Shown here: positions 1 through 9,868 of the stretch, piece after piece
Position numbering within the stretch: position 1 is the first letter of the stretch
How the letters are laid out: each line of letters opens with the position of its first letter
Assembly: GCA_033063855.1 (NCBI GenBank)
Contig: CP093830.1
Span: forward strand, 17,670,854-17,734,853
Source: Smittia aterrima
Taxonomy: Eukaryota > Arthropoda > Insecta > Diptera > Chironomidae
DNA: 64,000 bases
Reading direction: 5' to 3'
Notes under the pieces: model-generated
Databases searched by the model: none
What the model saw: only the letters and a program-made list of their open reading frames with translations
What the model was told of the DNA's origin: nothing
Made by a program: the position numbers and the translations under genes

Positions 1-2184
1 TGAAACTCATCAGGGCATGTGCTAAACTCGAAGAACTTTAAAAATTGCATTCTCGAAATTTTCTTTGTTTCATTGATTTCGTTTGGAAACAACTTTTTTT
101 CACAATTGATAACACAAGTTGGGTTTGTTCATCTCCTCGAGCATCTGGAGGTGAAGGTTTTGAGGTAGAGAGTGTTAGGTTGACTAGAAGAAGTCTTGAA
201 GAATTCTTTTTGAAGGAAAGTTTCTCCTAGTCAACCTCGGAGCTCACAAAAGTTTTCATAATTAGCATGAAATTGAAAAGAATCGAGAAATGTAACAAAC
301 AAAGTGCAAGGATAAAAAACAAGAGGAATTGTTTAAAAAAATTATTTTGGCGCCGAAGGCGTTGCCTAAAGTCTGCAAAATTGCGTTGGCTCGCTGCGGA
401 GAGTCTCAAATATCAAAAGAGCTCGGAAAAGTAATTTGTCAAAGGACTTTTTTTAGCCTGCTCCTTCTTTAGCTTCTTGGAAATGCCGAAAAAAACTCTA
501 AATGACCAGTTGTTGTGTTCGAGGCGTGAAGCAATTGATTTCGATGATGTCGAGTAACAAATTTCAAGCTTCAACTTATCAGCAGCAGACTCCGATCATT
601 ACTTTCAATTTATCGTCACGGGAACGAGACAGTTCCACTCTCACTTGAGCATCGTCTGATAGTTTAGCTTTCTCATCAATTATAGGCTTGGCTAAGCGAT
701 AAGCTTAGCGACTACACGACTCGACTTGATAATTTAAATTGCCGTTCAACTCTCGGCCTCTTGCTTAATCAGAAGTCCAATTCAAATTTATTACGAATGA
801 TTAAATTTGTTTTTGAAATAAGATGATTAATTGCTTTAAAGCAATACAACCGAACTTCTCAATTAGCTACATCTAAGAGAGAAGGAATCGACTGATAAGC
901 GATCTCGATGGTCGGACGATTCGGTTGCTCTCGCAACTCAATGAACTTGAGATTTGTTTTGAACGACTTCACACTAGACATCTCCCAGTTTGATTTCGAG
1001 TGCTAACTGTACCAACAAAGTTCTGATTCCGCTTTAATTAATCCCCAATTATTTTAATTCAATCAGACGCTTCTCTCATTATCGCCTCTGAGGAATTAAT
1101 TTATTAATTTTTCTTATCACAAATTGTTGCTCTAGAAAATAATTCATTCAAAGTGACGTCTGACCTCCTCATGGACCACAGAAGGAAAAATGATTTAATT
1201 GGAGGACAGGACGGGACGTAAAGAGAGAGAAGTGCGAGATAACGTTGAAATGTATGAAGTCAATTTTTAATTAATTACGAATTCTTGGCGCATGAAAGTA
1301 ATTAGCATTGATTAAAGATTTTTTTTTCGTTTCGTCAGCGCAGAAAAGGTCGCGATTGACGTTATCAAAGCGAAAATTCGATTCACTTCGTTAAACCAAT
1401 AAAAATTCTCCAAATCAACTTTTCATCGCTTCGAGCTGCTGCGCTAATTTTTCCTGATTAGAAATATTGGATTTGTTAAACGCGATTTCAATTTGTTTGA
1501 ATCGGTTGGATAGGTTAAAGCGATAAAAAGTCAATTACTGCCACTAATTAATTTGTTTACGCTTGTAAAAGCAGATGCAGGTAAGTTGAAGCTGAAAAGT
1601 TTAACTCAAAATTGAAAAGCGACGATTTAATTATTTTCAAAGAAAATTTTCTTGTGCTCGATGATTTGCGTTTATCGATTATCAAATTATCAGCACGCTC
1701 CAACGAATTATCCGCTGCACACTTCAGCAGTCAAACTCGTTTCCTTCTCAAAGCATGATTGAGCAATGATTTGCTTTGGTTAAGTCTTGACATGATTACA
1801 GATTTCTTCAGAGATTTGAAAATAAACTAAACAACAATCTCAACCTCTAACAAAAACAAAATTTGCTGAATTTTCATTTCACTTGCGGTTTTTTCTTTAT
1901 TTTAAGTAAACTTTCTTATCATCTTCATCTTTAATACGTTTAACAACCTCAACATTGCGCATGATCTGCCAGACAACTCTCGCTCACAAATTTGTTTCTA
2001 TTTGGTTAAAATAAAATTATTTACATAAGAAGTCTTTGTTCTGTTTCGTCCTTGTTCATAATCCTCTTACAACTCTCGACGATATTTACAAATTTTCACT
2101 CAAATATGTTTTTTTGTCTTCTAATCTTAATTCGGGATCACTGGTTTGACTTATTTGCTAGATTTGAATGTTTCGTAAAAGCAT
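1..2184. other. Non-coding region downstream of msh copy 1
   Basis: AT-rich sequence with many TAAT/ATTA cores and no open frame with recognisable protein character. Apart from a GC-rich 19-base motif at 348-366, I see no RNA gene or transposon. It may hold cis-regulatory DNA of the neighbouring homeobox gene, but that is only inferred from position. Confidence 0.5.
348..366. promoter_or_regulatory. GC-rich motif TGGCGCC..AGGCGTTGCC, copy A
   Basis: A 19-base GC-rich word in AT-rich surroundings. It recurs at 4748-4766 in the same orientation with 17 of 19 bases identical (GA versus AG in the centre). The two copies bracket homeobox copy 1. The GGCGCC core and the CCAGAGGCG of the second copy are reminiscent of CTCF-type sites, so an insulator or architectural role is possible but unproven. 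Confidence 0.3.
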
Positions 2185-2230
2185 TTTTGGCACTTTTTGA
2201 AAATGTCTTAATTGGATGATTAAGTACACG
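2185..2230 (-). promoter_or_regulatory. Conserved 3' UTR words of msh copy 1
   Basis: In mRNA sense, CGTGTACTTAATC (2218-2230) lies about 25 bases after the stop codon and AAAAGTGCCAAAA (2185-2197) lies 20 bases further on. Both words, in the same order, follow the stop of copy 3 (23541-23581), and GTGTACTTAA follows the stop of copy 2 (13871-13880). The rest of the 3' flank is not obviously alike. They may be post-transcriptional sites (microRNA or RNA-binding protein) or a remnant of the ancestral UTR. Confidence 0.4.
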
Positions 2231-2254
2231 AGCTCATGTTTGTTTCTCAACTGA

Positions 2255-3601
2255 TTATCCGAGATGCATTCCTCCCATTAATCCAGGATGGAAGTAGCCC
2301 ATGTAAAGCTGAGCAGCTCCAGGGCCAGCTCGACCAAGCGCTGCCATTTTAATCTTCTCCATCTCAGCTTCTTGAAGTCGTTTTGCTTTCGCTCGACGAT
2401 TTTGAAACCAAATTTTTACTTGCGTCTCGGTTAGTCGAAGCGATGATGAGAATTCTGCTCGCTCTGCTATGCTCAAATATTGTTTCTCTCGGAACTTTTT
2501 CTCGAGTGATAAGAGTTGTTGAGTGGTGAAGGGAGTTCGAGGTTTTCTGTTTGGTTTATGCTTCCGAAGGTTGCACTTTAGGCGAGGCGGCTCATTGTCT
2601 GGAAATTAAAGAAAAACGTTTATTAATATTTTATGTCTCATGGTGAAGTCTATTGCCATAAAATCCTTTCCCCTAAATTTATGAAAATTTGACTTTTATT
2701 TAGCAGCAAAGGTCACAAAACAACTTTTATTCCCTCGTGACTGTCATTGTTAAACGATGGCTTCGAGTTTATTAAAAGTTATGCGAACGCCATTTTCATT
2801 TTCTTCTCATTATGCAATTTGACTGTAATAAATGATTAATTGATTGAATCAATTAAGCTACGATTGACTTTCAAATTGCTTTGAGAGGAGAAAAAGGTGC
2901 GGGAAAAGAATTCTGCTAGATATTGAATAATTGCGATAAGTTTTAAATCGATTCTCACCTCCATTCATTTGATTTGGAAATCCTTGTCCTGGAAAGAGTC
3001 CAGGTGGGCCAAATGGTGGCATTCCTGGTCGTCCTGGCCATCCAGGAACTCCATTTCCCATTCCACCCCAAGCAGCGGCTGCTGCTGCGAGTGCACTGAA
3101 CGGAGTTGGTCTGATTGGAGCAGCTCCGCCTAGCATTGACACTCCTGATGGTTTTGTACTATTTTCACTGTTCATCTCTTCGATATCGACATCCTCGTCA
3201 TCTTCATCGCCATGCATCGAGTCCTCGTAGTCATCAGACGCGATCGAACTGTGTGGCGTGTGAGATCTTTGATCAAGTAATTCACTGTCATTGTGCTTTA
3301 TCGAGTTTGTGCTGTCGTTATGTTGTGAGTTTGGTGAACACGAGCTGGCCTGAGACATCGAAAGATTCTTCGGCGTGAGACACATTTCATTGTTGTTATT
3401 GAAGTTGATGTGACTTGCGATGATTCTCGATGGCGGTGGAGTCTTTGAGCGAGTATCCGCTAATAGCGAAGCAACGCTAAAGTTGCTAATTCGCGACGTT
3501 ATCGTTTTCATTGGCGGTGGCGAGTCAGCTGAAGTTACCGTCGGACTAGACATCGTAACAAAGCGCATAGGAGTAACAGTCATTCCTGGCGATTTTAGCA
3601 T
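2255..3601 (-). CDS. Dr: Drop/msh (Msx-class) homeobox transcription factor, copy 1
   Basis: Homeodomain DNA-binding transcription factor; the msh/Drop family patterns dorsal neuroectoderm and muscle in flies. Exon 1 is 2959-3601 and exon 2 is 2255-2598, with a 360-base GT-AG intron in phase 1 (donor GTGAGA, acceptor TTCCAG). The product is 328 residues. The N-terminal part has an engrailed-homology-1-like repressor motif (FSVASLLA), then Ser/Thr-rich and acidic (DEDDEDVDIEE) stretches, an Ala run and a Gly/Pro-rich segment. The homeodomain covers about residues 231-290 with F8, W48, N51 and the WFQNRRAKAKR helix 3. The tail ends YMGYFHP..MGGMHLG, the msh C-terminus. The start ATG begins MLKSPGMTV; the second Met (MTVTP) is the one shared by all three copies. 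Family assignment is strong; orthology to Dr as opposed to a lineage paralogue is inferred. Confidence 0.93.
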
Positions 3602-3772
3602 AAATTTCCTTGAACTTTCTTCACTTCACTTCTGCTTTGAAGTTTATAAAAATGTTTTAGAATTATTTTCACTTTTAATTTTCTTTTCTTAAACTTTTTT
3701 TTCTTCTTCAATTTTTTTCTTCTCAAAACAAAATATTTTTCTCGAAATATTTCTCTTTGACTTATATTTTTT

Positions 3773-3807
3773 GCGACTGCATTCGACGAGAGAGCAACAC
3801 AAACTGA
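3773..3807 (-). promoter_or_regulatory. Initiator plus DPE-like core promoter of msh copy 1
   Basis: On the minus strand TCAGTT (3802-3807, putative +1 A at 3805) is followed at exactly +28 by AGTCGC (3773-3778), matching the RGWYV downstream promoter element. This places the transcription start about 204 bases upstream of the ATG. The same pair at the same spacing occurs 5' of copy 2 (12445-12479). No TATA box was seen. TATA-less Inr/DPE promoters are common at insect developmental genes. Position and spacing are seen directly; promoter function is inferred. Confidence 0.5.
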
Positions 3808-6800
3808 AAAGAAGTTGAACGAGTTTTTCACAACAGACGATCACAGCGAACTAACATTTGTGTAAGTTTCTTTGGTGTAGGATGAAGCAAAGTTTACTTG
3901 ATATATGTTCGATGTTTTCGTCTCCGCCCATTTTCAAAGCCAATAAAACTTCAAGATTAATTAATATCGCATCGCAACGCTCGACAGGATATACACGATG
4001 TTTCATCGCGTCTCAAGGATAATTCGATTGCTTCGCCAACTGTTGACTCAACTCGAGTCGCTCGACAACAGCGTGAACTTCTAAAAACGAAAAAGCAATT
4101 AAACATTTGAGTGAGTAATTTTTGTGCAAGCAAAAAAAAATATTTTCAAACGTACGAAATGTAAATTTGACTTAACAAACAATTTGTTGAATCAATTAGT
4201 AACTGCAAATTATCTGAATACAATTTTCCGTTCATTGTCTTCTCGCGCTCCCTCGTTCACTTGCCGATAGATTTCGCAAATGGAAAAAAATGTTTTCAAT
4301 TCATTTCAGTCTCAACAATCGAGCGCTCATTTGTCGGCATTGTGTCTATTGGCCTGAACGTGGCGTTGTTAACATTTCGTTTTGATGTTTCGCCATCAAA
4401 CGCCGCTCCTATAATTGCTTAATATCATTTTTCACAACGAGATATTCTTTTAAGGCCATTTCCTCTCGCGCCATGTTTCCAACAAATGATCTTAACGAGC
4501 GAAAATTTTCACACTCTAAACGAGAATTGATTAGATCCATCGTCGCTTCCTGAAACGACTTTGATCCTCTAATGACCGAGAAATCAAAGATTACAGAGAA
4601 GCAAAAAGTTGTGGAGAAATTAGTTCGATAGGATCTTAGAAAGAGATGCCGGTTAACCGAAATTATCTTAATCTCTTTTCCTATCTTCGAGTCAATAAGT
4701 TGCCATCGCTATTCGTTAGCATGAAATCAATCTTTGATGGTTTGAGCTGGCGCCAGAGGCGTTGCCGCAGACTGTTGCAGTTCCAGTGCAGTTAATTTAA
4801 CACACAACGAGGAAGAGACAGGAAAATCCTTAGCATCATTTATAAAAACAAGCGCACATTGCACAAGACAGACGAGAGAGAGCCTCCCGAATATTGTTAA
4901 GAAGGAAAGACGAGAAGTGTCGGAACATGTGAGGAATTATTATTTATTCTTGATTGTTGCGGTTCAAGCAAAACATTTTCTGTTTCAGAATGTAATTTGA
5001 GACAAATTTTACGAGCAGTGAACGAAGGAACTAATGAGTGGTCCATGCACGTTCGAGAGAAGGTTTCAGGATGTGGGAGGTTCGGAAGGCAAAGAAAGCA
5101 AACAGCAAAAGGATTTTTATTTTTCAAGTGAAATCTTCAGTCATCAATTTTAATTTTTTTGCTAGAAGAAGGAGATGTCTTGTAAGTCTTGTAACATGAG
5201 GCTGATTCGTCCTCGACCGCATGCAGACACTTACAAAATATTTCACGCGTCTTCTCTAATTTTTATGTTGCGTCAAATCCGAAAAGGTCGACTCGCATTT
5301 CGCCGAGCATCATAAATTATAATAATTTCCTCGTAAATATCTTTCGACATTTCGAAAACTTTCCTAATTAATAGCGAGCATTAGAGAGCTGAAAGTTTTT
5401 GATAATTAGCAACGAATCCGGATGTTTCCAATTAAAATCATATCGCTCTAGTCTCGCTCATGTCAGATGCTGAGTCGTCTCATCAACTTGATTAATAGTT
5501 TCAGGAATTGCTAGTAAACTTTTCTGAGAATATTTTGAGTTTTTCGTAGATTGAAAACAATTATTAATCGACTCGACCCAGTGACAATGTTGTAAAGTTC
5601 ATCTGATAATCAAGTCGAAAATTAAATTACTTCAAGCACTTTGAAGCCTGATAAGTGGAGGCGATGAGGTCATCACTGCAATGTAGTCGATAATTTAATA
5701 GTGTGAAATGAGATTTGTTATTTAGGGTCAGTTCAGAAATAATAAAACGACAGAAAAAAACAATTTCAAAGCTCTCTCTCTTCTTATCTTGAATTAGTCA
5801 CGAAAATTAATCATTTCTTATGATTACATAACACCCGAACAGTCCCACACATCAGCTGCTTTCATATCAATTTTCTCGCATTATTTTTAAACGATTTGAC
5901 GAGAATAACTTTCGTGTTGTTGATGAAATTGCAATTGCGATGACTTCAGAAATGTCTTGATCGATTGTAGGACTCGATTTTACACTTCGCTCGATCTCAT
6001 CGCTAAACGAGAAGTAATTTCAATAATTTGCTCTCTAATTTGTACATTGGAACGTATTTTGTTAACAATATCACGTCTCTCGAGTCTCCTTTTGTAATCA
6101 TAAAATCAAATTATCATAATGCTTTGATTCCCTTGATCGCTTTCGCTTAAACACTATAATTTATCGCTGTTGAATAAAATATTTAATTTTTTATGGACGA
6201 TCAAGATGCTCCGTCAAATTATGACTTTTGAGGTGATGAAAAATCGTTGAAATTATAGCGTACGAGTGCCGACACGTCAAATTAAGGTTAAAGAGTTTTA
6301 TGAAAAGGTTTTGTAAGGTTGAAGGAACTTCTTTGCTTAATTAACTTAACAGGTCAAGCAATGTGCATGCATTTCCGCTTTAATTTGCTGGCAAAGCAAC
6401 CTCACATGATTCTCATTGACTCCTGACACCGTGGCCACGACAATCGATTTCGTGGAAATTCGCAAACACTCGCAAGGGAGAGAGACAAAGTAAGAGAAAG
6501 AAGAAAACAAATCTTGTTAAGACAGTTTACAATGCTGAAAAATTTAAAGTAGCAGCAAATAAAATTCCAATTTTCATTCGTTAATCATCATATCTTTATC
6601 TCATTCGAGTCTTTCTCTCTCCCCGTTTCTTATTGAATTGGACGTAAGACAAACGAAGGATCGGAACAAGGCGACTCTCAAGACACAAACGAAAGAAACA
6701 AACGATGGACGAAAATATTTTTGTGGCACCTTTCGTTGTCGAAACAGTAGCAAATTTCCATTTAATTTATCGGTTTCGAGGCTCTTCGCCGAATCAAGAG

Positions 6801-8289
6801 AAAATACGATTTCCAATACACATCGTCAAAGGAAATAAATTGGGCTTATTACGGAATATCTTATAAACTGCTTGTTAGCGCGATATTTTCATCTTTATTC
6901 GCTCTTTTTTTGGAAACGTCGACGACGTGGAAACGAAGCAAAGAAGCTTGTGCAACGAAATAAATTTTAATGGTTTCGATTTCTTTCCTGTTATTATTTA
7001 TTCTCGTCCAATGCGAGAAGCTTTTCCCTCTTCGAATTCCTCGAAATGATAAACTTTTATTGAAAGATTCGCTTCTTGAAATTGATTAATAAACCGAGAT
7101 ATTTTGTTTTATTCCCAACAACTAATTGGAACAATAAATTCCGAGAGCAGAATGACATATCGATCGTCAGTCGTGTACGAGAAGAGAACGCAGAGCTCTG
7201 AGTTACTTAGAAGAAGGGAGAAGAGAAACCTGAAAGGCTTGGACAAGTGACGTTGTGTTCCAATTAGATTTATGATTTCTTCAGAATTAATTTCTGTCTC
7301 GAAAAAACTGTTAGACTCATGTCGCGCGGGAGATGGAAGATTTCGGCTACTGATTAACGTTTGAATAAATAAATAAATGTTTCGTTTGAAAGGTTCTCTC
7401 TCTCTTTGTTTCAATCTTTCCAAATATTTTGTACAACATTTGAAAGATTAACAGTCTTTATTAGCCATACAAATTGATAAATTATTGATTTTTGGCAGCG
7501 TGATTACCCGGCTACCAAATTAGAAACTGGTTTTAAAACATCATACGAGTCGACAAGCGAACATCAAAATGTAAATTAATTCAGTACGAATTCAGTAACA
7601 CGAACCGTAGTGATTAATTAAAATAAACAACGCACATTCGGCAGCAGGACGAACGAACACACAAAAGGAAATGACATGATGACAAGTCGTAAGGTTTGCC
7701 TCGATTTATTAGAACGAAATATTGGTTGAAGAAATAAATCAGATCGTCGACAAACGTTTCGTTCCTTTCGATAATTATTAATGATCGCTGTGCGACTTAT
7801 TCTCGTTCTCCTCCCTGATCGATTGTCTCTCTCTCTCTGTCACTGTCTTTTGCCTAAAGAAGAAATAAAACTTTCATGCTCTCGTTAAACTGTTGAATGA
7901 TAATGCTTAAGCGTTCGCTACCTCGACTGCTATGTAAGGCAGTTGAGCATAAAATATGGCTCAAGAATAGAAGAAAATTGAATGGTTCAATCGTTTTCAT
8001 TTATCTGCAAATTGTCTTGTTCGCTTAACGACTCACTAGAATTCACTGCGCGCATTCAGAGAATGGGCAATTGTCGTGATACTTAGTGTCAGTTTCTTCA
8101 GCTAAATAGAGTGCTTAGTCTCCTTTCTGGTGTTGCTATTGACTGCTGTTTGCTTGATGCACTCTTGAACTTAAAGTGCTTGGTGTCGTTGTTGTAGAAA
8201 GAACAATGAATTTGAGTCTTATTTATCAAAGAACTTAACGAGTTCGTTGTGCTGAATTTGGCGTTTACATTTGTGTTCAGAAATTAGCG
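3808..8289. other. Non-coding interval between msh copy 1 and the amylase gene
   Basis: About 4.5 kb of AT-rich DNA with TAAT-rich clusters and a second copy of the GC-rich word at 4748-4766. Open frames of 70-104 codons (for example 7109-7423 minus) show no domain and no shared codon pattern, so I treat them as chance. No RNA gene or transposon was recognised. Confidence 0.5.
4748..4766. promoter_or_regulatory. GC-rich motif TGGCGCC..AGGCGTTGCC, copy B
   Basis: Second copy of the 19-base word at 348-366, on the upstream side of homeobox copy 1 and in the same orientation. See copy A for the comparison. Confidence 0.3.
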
Positions 8290-9823
8290 TTAATTTATTT
8301 TTGACTCGATATGAAAAGCAACGATAGGAACTTCCTTCTCGTGAGGAATGGAAATCTCAGCTTTGCCATTCGCATCGACGACGATTGAATCTCCTGTGCA
8401 CATTCCGTTCAACTTTTCACCACTCATGATGTCACAGTAAGTTCCAGGGGGAACGCAAACTTGAAGCTGAGACTTGAAGTTCAGTGACAGCTCGTTGTTA
8501 AAGGCAATGAAGCCTGACTTGCCTCGACAGAAAGCCATTTGGTTTTGCCCGTTGTCCGCCCAGTTGCCGATCGAAGCGTTTCCGACCACGTTTTTAAATT
8601 TAATCATTGCAACGATCGGTTTCCATCTTTGTTCGCAAACCCACGGAGTTACGCATTGCCCATAGGCATCGATCACCCTCCCGATGATGTTGTGATTTGC
8701 ATCTGATGGCGGGCCTTGATTTACATCTGAAAACTCAAATGAGCTCATGATACGAGGCAATCCGTAAGTGTGAGCCAGCATGAAAGCATTCGCCAGTATG
8801 TACTGTCGTTTGTTCTTGTATGATAGAATCTCTCCTGACTCTCGTTGACTGTCGTGAGTGTCGACGAACACGATCGCTTCATTTGAAGGAAGGAAACCTT
8901 TCGCTGGTCCCCATTGCAGTAAATCATGCAACGGCTTCTTGCCGAGGAACGTCAATCTAATCTCATGTGAGTTCATAAATTCTGTGACTGCTCCCATTCC
9001 ACTGTACTCCGTCTTTGAAATGATTTCTCCTCCTAAATCGGCAACTTCTTGATAGATGAATGGTCGAGCGTTTGCAGGAAAACCAAACTCGACGTTTAGA
9101 TTCTTTAATCGCTCGTAAATGTTTTTCAAATCCATCGGCCACATGTTTTTCACCTAAATTTGAAGTGAAAGCTTAATTGCTTTATTCATTCCCCCGCATC
9201 AATCAACTTACAGCATCGATACGAAACCCTGCGACGCCCAAATCAATCAGCTCATTGAGGAACGTTGCAATTCTCGCCCTGACCGTTTCCTTCTCTTGAT
9301 TAAGATCTGGAAGTCCAGCAAGGCGACAATTTCTCACTTGAAATGCGTTTGTTGCATTTTCGACAAAACAAAATTCGTTGAACTCATCAGCTTGATAAGG
9401 AACTGCGGGATATTGCAACTTTGGAGGGTCAGCTGTCGAGTGATCGAGACCCATGATCTCAGCATCGCCTGCCGCCATGTGATTCAACACAACATCAACG
9501 TAAACTCGAATCTTGTGATCAAAACAAACTTTAATCATGTTTTTGAATTCATCAACGTTTCCCGATCGTGATACGATTTTATAAGACACCGGATGATAAC
9601 GAAGGTACCAACTGTCGCTGCTTTCCATTTTACTCTCAGTAACTGGTGAGGTTTGAACTGCACCGTAGCCATTCTCACCGAGGAACTGACACTCATTAGC
9701 GATATCATTGAATTTCCATTCAAACAAATGAACGATGCCTGAACGCCCCTCGAAGATGTGAGAATCTTTCTGCGTTAGGCAGAGAACAATGTTGAGAAAT
9801 TGCAACAGAAATTGTTTTTCCAT
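8290..9823 (-). CDS. Alpha-amylase (GH13), secreted
   Basis: Hydrolyses internal alpha-1,4-glucosidic bonds of starch and glycogen; in insects usually a secreted gut or salivary enzyme. Exon 1 is 9212-9823 and exon 2 is 8290-9153, with a 58-base phase-0 GT-AG intron inside GFRIDA/VKNMWP. The product is 491 residues, normal for animal amylases. I chose the ATG at 9823: it begins a hydrophobic signal peptide (MEKQFLLQFLNIVLCL) and lies about 40 bases below a TATA box. Landmarks are VHLFEWKF, the VDVVLNHM region, catalytic D203 (GFRIDA), E240 (IYQEVADLGGE) and D305 (FVDTHDSQR). Of the chloride ligands of animal amylases, R201 and R338 are kept, but the usual Asn of FVDNHD is Thr303. The loop after NHM is short. 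It is a divergent amylase lying between two homeobox paralogues. Confidence 0.92.
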
Positions 9824-9860
9824 CGGAATCAGACTGAAACTTCTCGTCACTTCGCGCTCG

Positions 9861-9868
9861 TTTTTATA
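9861..9868 (-). promoter_or_regulatory. TATA box of the amylase gene
   Basis: TATAAAAA on the minus strand, 38 bases upstream of the ATG at 9823. A start of transcription about 30 bases downstream would give a very short leader, which fits the chosen initiation codon and excludes an upstream extension of the reading frame. Confidence 0.6.

Noticed and set aside
3115..3378. 87-codon open frame antisense to exon 1, kept in all three msh copies (also 12981-13244 and 24247-24510)
   Set aside because: It is explained by the near identity of the sense coding DNA; the antisense product has no recognisable domain and no independent signal of selection.
9823..9850. Upstream extension of the amylase frame to 9850
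   Set aside because: The codon there is GTG and it lies at or before the expected transcription start; the ATG at 9823 begins the signal peptide.
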